Assembly (NCBI GenBank): GCA_947598205.1
Contig: CANQFB010000003.1
Span: forward strand, 1-64,000
Direction: 5' to 3'
DNA length: 64,000 nt
Source of the DNA: an uncultured Clostridia bacterium
Lineage (GTDB): Bacteria; Bacillota; Clostridia; Christensenellales; Borkfalkiaceae
Below are positions 1 to 8,190 of this stretch, piece by piece; within the stretch, counting starts at the first letter, position 1; each line of letters begins with the position of its first letter. The notes beneath the pieces were generated by a model. The model did no database searches. It had not been told where the DNA came from and saw nothing but the letters and a program-made list of their open reading frames with translations. The position numbers were made by a program, and so were the translations under genes.

Positions 1-19
1 CACCGAGACGGACGTTTTT

Positions 20-382
20 TTAACTTTCTTCGGCCGCGATGAAGGCGACGATCCCCTCTTCTTCGCTGTAATCCCGCCTTACCGAGAGCGCGTCTACGAG
101 GTAGAGCCCCCTGCCCCGTTCGGCATAGAGCGCGGCGCGCGACGTCTTCTCGGGCGGACGGAAGGCCCGCTTGGCGCGCACGCAGATGGCGATCTCGCCG
201 CCCGCCACTTTGAAGGAGAACTGCGCCTCTCCGCCGCCGTATTCGAGGGCGTTGGTCAGAAGTTCATGCGCCACCACCCTGCTCGAGAACACCGCGCCTT
301 CGGGCACGCCCATCTCCTCGAGGGCGGAACACATGCGGGCGATCTCCCGCTTGAGGACAGAAAAATCGGCGATCTCCGTCAT
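20..382 (-). CDS. RsbW/SpoIIAB-type anti-sigma ATPase, intact ATP-binding motifs
   Basis: 120-aa GHKL-type ATPase of the RsbW/SpoIIAB family. Such proteins bind a SigB/SigF-class sigma factor and phosphorylate a STAS antagonist. The N-box is visible (E40 and N44 in HELLTNALEYGG), as is a glycine-rich lid motif (GRGLYLVDAL, about residues 90-99). The start ATG overlaps the stop of the sigma gene by 4 nt (ATGA), so the two are translationally coupled. It is the last gene of the four-gene module. A second RsbW-like gene upstream lacks the N-box, so this copy is the better candidate for the real kinase. Sigma specificity cannot be told from sequence. Confidence 0.8.
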   Translation of the reverse strand: MTEIADFSVLKREIARMCSALEEMGVPEGAVFSSRVVAHELLTNALEYGGGEAQFSFKVAGGEIAICVRAKRAFRPPEKTSRAALYAERGRGLYLVDALSVRRDYSEEEGIVAFIAAEES

Positions 383-1101
383 ACCGTCCCCCTCTGCATT
401 CTCTCTTTGAGTTTTTGGAGCACTTTACGTTCGAGGCGGGAGATATACATCTGCGAGACATTCATGCGCTTTGCCGTCTCCACCTGCGAAAGTTCCTCCG
501 AAAAGCGCAAGTGGATGAGCGTCCGTTCGGCCTCCGAGAGCGTCGAGAGGGCGTCGCGCATGGCGTCGCGGTCCTCGAACTTTTCAAATTCGTTCTCCGA
601 GGAGGCTGGAAGCACTTCGTAAAAATTTCCCTCTCCGCCCTCGGCCGGACGGTCGAGGGAGACGGTCACCCCCGCTTCCGCGCAACCGACGACCTCTTCC
701 TCCGAGACGCCGAGGCGCGCCGCAAGTTCCCTCGCGGTGGGCGTGCGGCCCTCTTCGCTCATGAACGCCTCCGCCGCCTGTCTGATGTCCGCGCGCAATT
801 CGGCCACCTTGCGCGGAAGGTGCACGAGGCGGGATCTGTCGCGGAAATAATTCTTGATCTCCCCCGTGACAGTCGGGGTGATGAAGGTGGAAAACTTGAT
901 GCCCTTTGATGCGTCGAAACGGTCCACCCCCTTGACAAGCGCAAGCGCGGCGACCTGATACAGGTCGTCGTATTCCACGCCGCGCCCAACGAATTTTTTC
1001 GCGATGACCGCGGCGATATAAAGGTACTTCTCGACGATTTGGTTGCGAAGGGCAATATCGCCCGTCTGCTTGTACCGTTCAAAGAGCTCGTTCTCTTCCA
1101 T
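379..1101 (-). CDS. SigB/SigF/SigG-type alternative sigma factor
   Basis: 240-aa group 3 sigma-70 factor. Region 2 is seen as DLYQVAALALVKGVDRF and FSTFITPTVTGEIKNYFRD, followed by LVHLPRKVAEL, the core-binding and -10 recognition segment typical of SigB/F/G. Region 3 (TARELAARLGVSEEEV) and the region 4 helix-turn-helix (LSQVETAKRMNVSQMYISRL) follow. The start at MEENELF is chosen because its ATG overlaps the previous stop as TGATG; the open frame extends 19 codons further but that part lies inside the upstream gene. The flanking STAS and RsbW-like genes imply control by partner switching. It could be a general stress or a sporulation sigma; the sequence alone does not decide. Confidence 0.9.
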   Translation of the reverse strand: MEENELFERYKQTGDIALRNQIVEKYLYIAAVIAKKFVGRGVEYDDLYQVAALALVKGVDRFDASKGIKFSTFITPTVTGEIKNYFRDRSRLVHLPRKVAELRADIRQAAEAFMSEEGRTPTARELAARLGVSEEEVVGCAEAGVTVSLDRPAEGGEGNFYEVLPASSENEFEKFEDRDAMRDALSTLSEAERTLIHLRFSEELSQVETAKRMNVSQMYISRLERKVLQKLKERMQRGTV

Positions 1102-1463
1102 CAGGGCGCAAAGCGGAAGGAGACGGAGATAACCGTCTCTCCCTTCTTCTCCATACAAACGTCGCTCGCGAGCGCGCCGAGAAGGGCCGCGGAGATCTCG
1201 TCTTCGGGGCAGGGCTTGCCCGCCTCCCTCTGCCCCATGCCGCCTACGAAGACGCGCAGGCCTTCCTCATCGGAAAAGCCGATCTCGGCCTGCCCGAATC
1301 CCGCATGGGAGAGGAGGAGCAAGCTCTCTGTCACGCAGACCTTGCAATCCTCGCTCGCGTCGATGTCGAGCCCCTTGAGGGCGCAGACGCCCCCCGTCGC
1401 GAGCCTGACCGTCGTCATCATCTCATTCCCGAGGGGAATGCGCATCCAAAGAAGCTCCTTCAT
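1101..1463 (-). CDS. RsbW-like protein with degenerate ATP-binding site
   Basis: 120 aa. Its position between the STAS gene and the sigma gene is that of spoIIAB/rsbW, and its N-terminus (RIPLGNEMMTTVRLATGGV) has the family look. The N-box, however, reads TESLLLLSHAGF: the catalytic glutamate position is kept (E46) but the Mg/ATP asparagine is leucine (L50), and no GxGxG lid is visible. ATP binding is therefore unlikely. It overlaps the STAS gene by 4 nt and the sigma start by 1 nt. It may act as a non-catalytic sigma or STAS binder, with the kinase role taken by the intact paralogue at the operon end. Family assignment rests on context plus weak similarity. Confidence 0.6.
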   Translation of the reverse strand: MKELLWMRIPLGNEMMTTVRLATGGVCALKGLDIDASEDCKVCVTESLLLLSHAGFGQAEIGFSDEEGLRVFVGGMGQREAGKPCPEDEISAALLGALASDVCMEKKGETVISVSFRFAP

Positions 1464-1768
1464 CCCTCTATCTCCATGATGGTATCGAGCGCGCAGATGA
1501 CAAAGAGCTTTTTCAGGCGCGGCTGAAGACTTTTGAGCTTCATGCGCCCGCCCCGCTCCTTCACCTTTTTGAGGATCTTGACGAAAGTGCCGAGCGTCGT
1601 CGAATCGATAAACGCGAGTTTGGCGCAGTCAAATTCGAGGTCGGCGGGGGCTTTTTCGTACTCCGCCATGACCTCGGCATAGAAAGCGTCGGCATTCTGC
1701 GAATCGATCTCCCCCGAGAGCCCGAAGAGAAGAACGGGCGCGCGGGAAAGAAGGGTGAGTTCCTGCAT
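1460..1768 (-). CDS. STAS-domain anti-sigma factor antagonist (RsbV/SpoIIAA type)
   Basis: 102-aa single STAS domain. The phosphorylation loop is FIDSTTLGTFVK with S56 in the place of the regulatory serine of RsbV/SpoIIAA, followed by T57. In this family the unphosphorylated form captures the anti-sigma ATPase and frees the sigma factor. It is the first gene of the operon, with an AGAGG ribosome site before ATG, and it overlaps the next gene by 4 nt. It would be the switch input of the module; no upstream phosphatase (SpoIIE/RsbU type) is present in the window. Confidence 0.88.
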   Translation of the reverse strand: MQELTLLSRAPVLLFGLSGEIDSQNADAFYAEVMAEYEKAPADLEFDCAKLAFIDSTTLGTFVKILKKVKERGGRMKLKSLQPRLKKLFVICALDTIMEIEG

Positions 1769-1853
1769 AAGCGTTACCTCTTGTTTTTACCTTATATATA
1801 CCGCGCGCGGCGCGCGGATAAACACAAAATCCGAAAGGGGCATAGAGCCCCCC

Positions 1854-2636
1854 TCACAAAAGTTCGCCGAGCGAGCGCACGACGGCGTCGGGCTCGATCG
1901 GGGAGGCCGCGAGCATCTCCCGTGTCGTCTCCCCCGAGAGGACGAGAAGGCTCAAAAAACCGTTGTTCTTTGCAAAGAGCATGTCGGTATAGAGCCTGTC
2001 GCCCGCCATGCACACATGCGCACGTTCGGCATGATAGCGGCTCAGGAGGGCTTCCCCCATCGCCGTGTAGGGCTTGCCGACGATGAGATCGGGCCTGCGG
2101 CGGGAGGAGCGTTCAAACATCGCAAGGAAGGAACCGACGTCTGGCATGGAACCGTCCGCCGTCGGGCAGACGTCGTCGGGGTGGGTGGCGAGAAAGGGCA
2201 GACCCCTGCGGAGGAAGAGATCCAATTTCCTGATCTTTGCGAAGGTGAGTTCGGTATCGTATGCGAGAAGACAGACGTCGGGCGCTTCGTCGTCGCAGAC
2301 GATGCCCGCGGCCGCAAATTCCTCCTTGAGCGCCTCCGTCCCTACGAGAAAGACGCGCGCCCCCGCAAACTGCCTCTTGAGATATTCCGCGGCGGCCATG
2401 CCCGAGGTATAGACCCCGTCTTGCGCTTCGAGGAGGCCGATGCGGGCGAGTTTTTCGCGGTAGGCACTCTCCGAAAGGGAGGAATTATTGGTGAGGAAGA
2501 CGAGGCGCTTCCCCATCGCGCGAAGGGAGGCGAGCGTCTCCCGCACGCCGCAAAGAGGCCGATCCCCGATATAGACCGTCCCGTCGAGATCGAGAAGGAA
2601 GAGATCGCTCTCGCTGACGAGCTCCTGCTTTGTCAT
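1854..2636 (-). CDS. HAD-IIA family phosphatase (NagD/AraL-like)
   Basis: 260-aa HAD superfamily hydrolase, class IIA. Motif I is LLDLDGTVY (nucleophile D16, acid/base D18), motif II is LTNNSS, motif III lysine is in IVGKPYTAMG, and motif IV is MAGDRLYTDMLFAKN. Length and motifs match NagD/AraL-type sugar-phosphate or phosphoglycolate phosphatases. It starts 1 nt after the stop of the AraM-like gene with GGAG as ribosome site. In Bacillus subtilis an HAD-IIA phosphatase (AraL) also sits next to the glycerol-1-phosphate dehydrogenase AraM, so the pairing is informative. Substrate not determinable. Confidence 0.85.
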   Translation of the reverse strand: MTKQELVSESDLFLLDLDGTVYIGDRPLCGVRETLASLRAMGKRLVFLTNNSSLSESAYREKLARIGLLEAQDGVYTSGMAAAEYLKRQFAGARVFLVGTEALKEEFAAAGIVCDDEAPDVCLLAYDTELTFAKIRKLDLFLRRGLPFLATHPDDVCPTADGSMPDVGSFLAMFERSSRRRPDLIVGKPYTAMGEALLSRYHAERAHVCMAGDRLYTDMLFAKNNGFLSLLVLSGETTREMLAASPIEPDAVVRSLGELL

Positions 2637-2637
2637 C

Positions 2638-3702
2638 TTAAAACTCCATAAGGCCGAAATCGCGCACGACGGCGGTCAGGCCGTCTGGGCAAAGTTCGGG
2701 CAAGATCTTGATATCTTCGGCGGAGATGCGCTCGGGGACAGTCCCGCCCAATTTGCGCAAGGTGCGCAGTCGCGCCCCCTCCTGCTTTTTTATGAAGCAA
2801 AGTTCGGCGCAACAGGCGGAACGCATGCGCTCGAGTGCGGCGGCCCGCGCGATATATTCCTCCCACGCGGGAATGTTGAGGTCTGCATAGGGAACGCCCG
2901 CCCGTTCTGCGCGCGCACGGTAATCGGGGCAGATGTGGCGGGGGCGCCCGTATTCAAAAAAGGCGCAATAGAGGGCGAAAAGTGCGCGGTAGGCGGAAAG
3001 TTCACCGCCGAAGGGAAGACGGCGCGCGAGCGTGAAACCCTCCCCGCGGGGCAAGCCCTCCCCCTCCAAAGCGCGGATCTTCGCATTGGCGCGGACGACC
3101 TCCTCTCCCTCCTGCACATTCTCCGCGGCGAAGACAGCCCGTTCGCAGAGCGCAAGGTCTTCCCGTCTGCCGAAGCGGGAGAGCGCCTTCGCCTCGAAGG
3201 CAGCCAGACGCGTGAGAAGCAGGCGCGCATATCCCCGCGCGAGCGATTTTTGCATGCGCGCCAGGTCGCAGACGGCTTCGCCCGCAGCGAGCGGGAGATC
3301 GGCCTCCTCCCCGTCGATCTTCACAAGGCCGTGCGCCTCGCAAACGCCGTCGAGCGCGGCGTCGGAAGGGAGAAGGAGGGGGGTAAGTTTTTGCAAGCCC
3401 GCATAGAAGCGCGCCGCCCGCATCACCTCTTCGCCCCCTGCGGCGACGACGCCGCCCACCCCGTCGGGCATGGTAAAGAGCGGGAGAGCATCTCCCTCCG
3501 CGAGGACGACGAAGACCGCGCGCCCCGACCGCGAAAAGGGTGCAATCGTTGCGAGGTCTTCCCCGTCGGAAATGAGCAAAATCTTTCCCGCAGTGCGGAC
3601 ATGGTAGGCCTCGATCGCTTCAAAGGTCGCTCCAAAACGCAATCCTTCGGCCTGCCCCGCCTCGGGCTTTTTCATCGGTAGGCAATGCGCATTCTGCCGC
3701 AT
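2638..3702 (-). CDS. AraM/glycerol-1-phosphate dehydrogenase-like protein lacking metal ligands
   Basis: About 354 aa. The middle and C-terminal parts follow AraM-type sn-glycerol-1-phosphate dehydrogenases: a glycine-rich segment then MRAARFYAGLQKLTPLLLP (family: IRF-A....PFISYPT), then SDAALDG, and a C-terminal LRKLGGTVPERISAEDIKILP...VVRDFGLMEF matching the family tail. The metal-binding Asp in AGFGD is replaced (RGYARLLL), and the His pair in GEHHISHW is replaced (GEGFTLARRL). A canonical Ni/Zn-dependent dehydrogenase activity is thus unlikely. ATG at 3702 is preferred, with GAGG five bases upstream; GTG at 3708 or ATG at 3675 are alternatives. Assignment is from memory of family motifs. 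Confidence 0.55.
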   Translation of the reverse strand: MRQNAHCLPMKKPEAGQAEGLRFGATFEAIEAYHVRTAGKILLISDGEDLATIAPFSRSGRAVFVVLAEGDALPLFTMPDGVGGVVAAGGEEVMRAARFYAGLQKLTPLLLPSDAALDGVCEAHGLVKIDGEEADLPLAAGEAVCDLARMQKSLARGYARLLLTRLAAFEAKALSRFGRREDLALCERAVFAAENVQEGEEVVRANAKIRALEGEGLPRGEGFTLARRLPFGGELSAYRALFALYCAFFEYGRPRHICPDYRARAERAGVPYADLNIPAWEEYIARAAALERMRSACCAELCFIKKQEGARLRTLRKLGGTVPERISAEDIKILPELCPDGLTAVVRDFGLMEF

Positions 3703-3723
3703 AACCACCTCATTATCGACAAA

Positions 3724-4752
3724 TCAGATCATGATCTCCACGGCGCTCGCCGCATATCCTATCGCCACCGAGAAAAGAAGCATCGCGCAGAGGATCAGAA
3801 GCCCCCTCTTCCAGCTCCCCCGTCTGAAGAGAACGAGATAGCCGAGCCCCGCATTCACCGTAAGCCCCGCGAGAAGCCCGCCGAACCCGATGCCGCCGAG
3901 GGCATAAACTTCGGCGAGGACGACGGAGGACGCGCAGTTCGGGATCGCGCCGATGAGCGAGCAGATGAGGGGTTGAAGCCAATACCCCGCATCCCGCAAG
4001 AATGCGACGACCCGCGCCTCGCCGATCGCATAGAAGAGATACCCGAAGATGAGGTTGACGGCGAGGACGAAGGCCGCGACCTCCAAGGCATGCAGAAGGG
4101 GAGAGAGAAAATACAGCCGAACCTTGCTCTCCTTCTTATGTTCGCAGGCGGAGAGCTCGTCGCACGCGCAGTCGCCGTGATCGTGATCTTCGTGCTCTTC
4201 ATGTTCCTCGTGCGCATCATGTTCTTCGTGGACATGGGTATGCTCTTTGTGTTCTTTATACCCCTCTTCGCAGACATGGGTATGCCCTTCTTCGCCGTGG
4301 CCTGTATGCGCATGGACGTGCATCCGATCGGGCATGGGCGCGAGGCGGCGTTTGAAGATCAGATCGAGGAGATACCCCGCCGCAACGGCGAGCACGAGCT
4401 TACAGCCGATCATCGCAAGGAGGGAATAGAGGCGCGGGCCCCAGCCGAGGCCGCCCTCCGAGAGGAGCAGGACGAGAAGCCCTTCGTCGCTCGTCGCGAT
4501 AAATACGGCGATGAGCGTTCCGATCGTCACGTGGCGGTGCTGATAGAGCTTGGCGGCCATCACCGAGAAGCCGCACATGGGTAAGACGCCCGTCGCCGCG
4601 CCGAGCGCGGGCGCCCAACGGCTCGTGAGGGCGCGCGAAGGCTTCCCCACCTTCGTTTTATGCTCCATGAGCTCGATCAGGATATAGAGAAGAAAAAGGA
4701 AAGGAAAGAGCTTCAATGTATCGATGAGCGCATCGAGTGCAACATTCCACAT
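3724..4752 (-). CDS. Putative heavy-metal/arsenic exporter, ArsP_2 (DUF2899) family, His-rich loop
   Basis: About 342-aa polytopic membrane protein of the 'putative 10-TM heavy-metal exporter' family. Two hydrophobic halves flank a cytoplasmic-looking loop that is extremely rich in His, Glu and Asp (HVHAHTGHGEEGHTHVCEE, HEEHEEHEDHDHGDCACDE). This is a typical metal-sensing or metal-buffering insertion. The start MWNVALDAL is chosen over an upstream in-frame ATG because GGGAGG sits just before it and a consensus promoter lies immediately upstream. It leads an apparent operon with the AraM-like and HAD genes. The transported ion is unknown; the His-rich loop suggests Zn, Ni or Mn rather than arsenite. 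Confidence 0.75.
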   Translation of the reverse strand: MWNVALDALIDTLKLFPFLFLLYILIELMEHKTKVGKPSRALTSRWAPALGAATGVLPMCGFSVMAAKLYQHRHVTIGTLIAVFIATSDEGLLVLLLSEGGLGWGPRLYSLLAMIGCKLVLAVAAGYLLDLIFKRRLAPMPDRMHVHAHTGHGEEGHTHVCEEGYKEHKEHTHVHEEHDAHEEHEEHEDHDHGDCACDELSACEHKKESKVRLYFLSPLLHALEVAAFVLAVNLIFGYLFYAIGEARVVAFLRDAGYWLQPLICSLIGAIPNCASSVVLAEVYALGGIGFGGLLAGLTVNAGLGYLVLFRRGSWKRGLLILCAMLLFSVAIGYAASAVEIMI

Positions 4753-4783
4753 ATGCCCTTCCTCCCAAAAGTACTTTTTATCA

Positions 4784-4812
4784 AGTGTATCGCGTTTTCG
4801 CGCGTTTGTCAA
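4784..4812 (-). promoter_or_regulatory. Sigma-A type promoter of the metal-exporter operon
   Basis: Minus-strand TTGACA, 17-bp spacer, TACACT, about 30 bp before the ATG at 4752. Confidence 0.75.
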
Positions 4813-4828
4813 CCCATTCCTGCAAACT

Positions 4829-4858
4829 CAAAGAGCGCCCCCGCGGGAACGCTCTTTG
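4829..4858. terminator. Hairpin after the ABC ATPase gene
   Basis: 9-bp inverted repeat CAAAGAGCG / CGCTCTTTG with a GC-rich loop, just downstream of the minus-strand stop at 4865. The following U-tract is weak, so termination efficiency is uncertain. Confidence 0.55.
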
Positions 4859-4864
4859 GTGAGA

Positions 4865-5929
4865 TCATTTCTTCTTTTTGGGTTTCTTTATGAATTTCTC
4901 CGAGAGTTCCTTCATCTCCTGCGGGGTAAGGGGAAGAAAGTCCCGCTCTGCGTTACCCTCATCCGTCTCGTAGCCCCCGTCGCGCTCCAAAACCGTAAAT
5001 TCGTTCTCGCCGTCGAAGAGAAGAAGATGCGTAAGATCTTCCGCCTTCTTATCCTCGGGGCGAAGGGCATATATTACCTTCTTCCCCGTGCCGATGTAGC
5101 CCTCTTTGATGCGCGCCGTAAGAGCTTCGGGCAATACCATGTCTGTATCCTCTCCCGCCTTGAGGTGAACGCTCCCCTCCTCTTCGAGAAGTTCCGCATC
5201 GCGGCAGATCTCGAGATCGGCGCCGAGATAGTCGGCGACGAAGAGGTTGACGGGGTAATCATAGAGGTTCTGCGGGGTATCCACCTGTTGCAAAAATCCG
5301 TCTTTCATCACGGCGATCCTCGTCGCGAGGGCGACGGCCTCGGTGCGGTCCTCCGTGGCATAGACGAAGGTATTTTTGAGCCTTGCCTGCAGTTTGGAAT
5401 ATTCCCCCCGCATTTGCAGACGAAGTTTTTGGTCGAGGCCCGAGAGCGGATCGTCGAGAAGGACGGCCTTGGGTTCGCGCACGATGGTGCCGCCGAGCGC
5501 GACGCGCTGGCGTTGCAATGCGGAGAGCTGTTTGGGCTTTTTGTAGAGTTGGTCGGTGAGCCCCAAGAGGGCCGCCGCCTCCCGCACGCGCACGTCGATG
5601 ACGGGCTGGGGGATCTTGCGGAGCTTGAGCCCGAAGCCCATGTTCTCCGCCACGGTATATTGCTGATAGATGGCCGCATTCTGGAAGACCATGGCAATAT
5701 CGCGGTCCTTGGGCGCGACGCCGTTCACGGCGTTTTCTCCGATAAAGACTTCGCCGAGAGAGACGTCTTCGAGCCCCGCGATGAGGCGGAGCACGGTAGA
5801 TTTTCCGCACTTTTCAGGCCCGAGCACGACGAAGAACTCGCCGTCCTTCACCGAGAGGGTGAGATCGTACACGGCCTGCGCGCCGCCGGGATAAATCTTG
5901 CTTACGTTTTTAAGAGCAACCTCTGCCAT
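4865..5929 (-). CDS. MsmX/UgpC-like ABC transporter ATPase with degenerate catalytic motifs
   Basis: 354 aa, built like the shared carbohydrate-importer ATPases (MsmX, MalK, UgpC): nucleotide-binding domain to about residue 235, then an OB-fold regulatory domain (ALRPEDK). Walker A is kept (GPEKCGKST, K43) and so is the Q-loop (Q83). The ABC signature is LSALQ instead of LSGGQ (135-139), the catalytic Walker B glutamate is aspartate (LLDD, D160), and the switch histidine is glutamate (TEDR, E193). The tail is lysine-rich. No permease or binding-protein gene is adjacent, which is normal for a shared ATPase. Hydrolysis is probably weak or absent. Confidence 0.85.
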   Translation of the reverse strand: MAEVALKNVSKIYPGGAQAVYDLTLSVKDGEFFVVLGPEKCGKSTVLRLIAGLEDVSLGEVFIGENAVNGVAPKDRDIAMVFQNAAIYQQYTVAENMGFGLKLRKIPQPVIDVRVREAAALLGLTDQLYKKPKQLSALQRQRVALGGTIVREPKAVLLDDPLSGLDQKLRLQMRGEYSKLQARLKNTFVYATEDRTEAVALATRIAVMKDGFLQQVDTPQNLYDYPVNLFVADYLGADLEICRDAELLEEEGSVHLKAGEDTDMVLPEALTARIKEGYIGTGKKVIYALRPEDKKAEDLTHLLLFDGENEFTVLERDGGYETDEGNAERDFLPLTPQEMKELSEKFIKKPKKKK

Positions 5930-5958
5930 AATCTTCTCCGATGCCTTAATTCCCCTCT

Positions 5959-5987
5959 ATTTTACACGAATACGCCGAAAATTTCAA
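5959..5987 (-). promoter_or_regulatory. Promoter of the MsmX-like ATPase gene
   Basis: Minus-strand TTGAAA, 17-bp spacer, TAAAAT, about 30 bp upstream of the start; ribosome site GGAGAAG. Confidence 0.65.
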
Positions 5988-6109
5988 TCAAAACCGCTAT
6001 ATTTTTGGGAAATAATTCTCGAAAGGCCAAGAAAGGGTGAGATTGCCGTAACGCCATGGGCGGCCCAAGCTGGCAAGCCCTGCCGCCATAATGCTTTGAG
6101 AACAAAAAA

Positions 6110-6130
6110 AGCTCCGCAGGCGACGGAGCT
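6110..6130 (-). terminator. Rho-independent terminator of clpX
   Basis: Stem AGCTCCG / CGGAGCT, 7-nt loop, followed on the minus strand by seven T. It lies 35 bp beyond the clpX stop. Confidence 0.85.
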
Positions 6131-6164
6131 GAAAGATGTTATGAGCGAAATCTTAACAAACTTT

Positions 6165-7397
6165 TTAGGCTGTTTTTTTATAGACGAGCTTGGGTTTGGC
6201 GCCGCTCGAGACGCAGTCGCGGGTGATGATGACCTCCTCCACATCCTTCTCGCTGGGAATATCGTACATGACGTCGGTCATAAGCCCCTCGATGATGGTG
6301 CGAAGGCCTCTCGCGCCCGTCTTCAGGCGGATGGCGGTGCTGGCGATCTCGCGGACGGCTTCGTCCTCCACCGTAAGTTTCACCCCGTCCATGCCGACGA
6401 GCTTCTGATATTGCTTGATGATGGCGTTCTTGGGCGTAGTGAGAATGTTCACGAGCGCATCCTCGTCGAGCGCCTGCAGGCTCACGACGATGGGGATACG
6501 GCCCACAAATTCGGGAATGAGGCCGAATTTGGTGAGGTCCTGCGGCTTCACGTCGTCGAGAAGGGTGTAGTCCACCTCGTTCGCGCCGAGCTTCACTTTG
6601 CCGCCGAAGCCCAACCCCGAATCGTCCTTGCGGGCCGAGACGATCTTATCGAGCCCGACGAACGCCCCGCCGCAGATGAAGAGGATATTGGTGGTATCGA
6701 TCCGCATGCAATCCTGCTGGGGGTGCTTCCTTCCGCCCTGCGGGGGCACGTTGGCGACGGTGCTCTCGATGATCTTGAGGAGGGCCTGCTGGACCCCTTC
6801 GCCCGAGACGTCGCGCGTGATGGAGACGTTCTCCCCCTTGCGCGCGATCTTATCGATCTCGTCGATATAGATGATGCCGCGCTGGGCGCGTTCAATGTCG
6901 TAATCGGCGTTCTGGATGAGTTTCAGAAGGATGTTCTCGACGTCTTCGCCCACATACCCTGCCTCGGTAAGCGTCGTCGCGTCCGAGGTCGCAAAGGGCA
7001 CGTTGAGGATCTTCGCGAGCGTGCGGGCAAGGAGGGTCTTCCCGCTCCCTGTAGGACCGAGGAGGAGAATGTTGCTCTTCTCGATCTCCACGTCGTCCCC
7101 CTTCTCCCCTGCGAGCATGGCGTTGATGCGCTTATAATGGTTATAGACGGCGACGGAGAGCACCCGCTTCGCCTTATCCTGCCCGATGATATACTCGTCG
7201 AGTTCCTTCTTGATCTCGGCGGGTTTTTTGAGTTCGATCTGTTCCGCAGGGCCATTGGAGGGCGTCTTGGCCATCATGTCGTTGCACAGCTCGACGCACT
7301 CGTCGCAAATGAAGATGCCGTCGGGCCCCGCGATGAGTTTCTTTGTCTTGTTCTTCTCCTTCCCGCAGAAGGAGCAACGCTGTTCGTATTTTGCCAT
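6165..7397 (-). CDS. clpX: ATP-dependent Clp protease unfoldase subunit ClpX
   Basis: 410-aa AAA+ unfoldase that recognises, unfolds and feeds substrates to ClpP. The N-terminal zinc-binding domain shows Cys pairs C8/C11 and C31/C34. Walker A is GPTGSGKT, Walker B is GIIYIDEID, and the pore loop is GYVGED. LGF in [11 protein letters not shown] occupies the position of the ClpP-docking IGF loop. Ribosome site AGGGAG precedes ATG. It is downstream of tig and clpP on the same strand, the common tig-clpP-clpX order, but about 200 bp carrying a dispersed repeat separate it from clpP. Confidence 0.97.
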   Translation of the reverse strand: MAKYEQRCSFCGKEKNKTKKLIAGPDGIFICDECVELCNDMMAKTPSNGPAEQIELKKPAEIKKELDEYIIGQDKAKRVLSVAVYNHYKRINAMLAGEKGDDVEIEKSNILLLGPTGSGKTLLARTLAKILNVPFATSDATTLTEAGYVGEDVENILLKLIQNADYDIERAQRGIIYIDEIDKIARKGENVSITRDVSGEGVQQALLKIIESTVANVPPQGGRKHPQQDCMRIDTTNILFICGGAFVGLDKIVSARKDDSGLGFGGKVKLGANEVDYTLLDDVKPQDLTKFGLIPEFVGRIPIVVSLQALDEDALVNILTTPKNAIIKQYQKLVGMDGVKLTVEDEAVREIASTAIRLKTGARGLRTIIEGLMTDVMYDIPSEKDVEEVIITRDCVSSGAKPKLVYKKTA

Positions 7398-7477
7398 ATA
7401 AAACTCCCTTCACAAAATTTGTTGCAAGCAACAAATTTTCAAAGCAATAAATCTATCACGTCATGCCATTCTGAATT

Positions 7478-7561
7478 CGTCATTCCGAGCTTGCCGAGGA
7501 ATCACCTGATTATAATGTTGTGATGCTTCGACACGCGCGTACCGCGCGGCTCAGCATGACG
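7478..7561. repeat. Dispersed palindromic repeat, family A, copy 1
   Basis: Begins GTCATTCCGAGC, centre GAGGAATCACC...TATAATG...GTGATGCTTCGAC, ends GCTCAGCATGAC. It forms a long imperfect hairpin between clpP and clpX. Other copies lie at 19091 and 58193, with a partial one near 22160. Confidence 0.8.
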
Positions 7562-7594
7562 TGATTAAAAGACACGGGCGGGGTGGAATGAAAA

Positions 7595-8188
7595 TTACCG
7601 CTTGGTGTAGACCTTATCGATGAGCCCGTAGGCGAGGGCTTCGTCGGCGGAGAGATAGTTGTCGCGGTCGGTATCGTTGGCAATCGTCTCATACGACTTG
7701 CCCGTATTCTCGGAGAGGATGCGCGTCATCTTATCCTTGATGCGGAGGATATGTTCCGCCTGTATCTTGATGTCGCTCGCCTGACCTTGCGCGCCGCCGA
7801 GGGGCTGGTGGATCATGATCTCGCTGTTCTTGAGCGCATAGCGCTTGCCCTTCGTCCCCGCCGCGAGCAAGAATGCGCCCATGGAGGCGGCAAGGCCGAT
7901 GCAGATGGTCGAAACGTCGCACTTGACGTAGTTCATCGTATCATAGATGGCCATGCCCGCCGTCACGGAGCCGCCGGGGCTGTTGATATAGAGCATGATA
8001 TCCTTGGTGGGGTCTTTCCCTTCGAGATAGATGAGCTGGGCGACGACGGTGTTCGCCGTGGCGTCGTCGATCTCTCCCGAGAGGAAGATGATGCGGTCTT
8101 CGAGCAACCTCGAATAGAGGTCGTAACTGCGTTCGCCGCCCGACGTGCGTTCGACGACGTAGGGAATGAGTACGTTCTTCTCGTCCAT
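7595..8188 (-). CDS. clpP: ATP-dependent Clp protease proteolytic subunit ClpP
   Basis: 197-aa serine protease forming the tetradecameric Clp chamber. The catalytic triad is S102 (GLAASMGAF), H127 (IMIHQPLGG) and D176 (DTDRDNY), as expected by alignment to Bacillus subtilis ClpP. The handle helix and head region ([10 protein letters not shown]) are complete. It starts 2 nt after the tig stop; the ribosome site GGAGG lies within the end of tig, so the two are co-expressed. Nothing unusual in the protein. Confidence 0.97.
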   Translation of the reverse strand: MDEKNVLIPYVVERTSGGERSYDLYSRLLEDRIIFLSGEIDDATANTVVAQLIYLEGKDPTKDIMLYINSPGGSVTAGMAIYDTMNYVKCDVSTICIGLAASMGAFLLAAGTKGKRYALKNSEIMIHQPLGGAQGQASDIKIQAEHILRIKDKMTRILSENTGKSYETIANDTDRDNYLSADEALAYGLIDKVYTKR

Positions 8189-8190
8189 GC

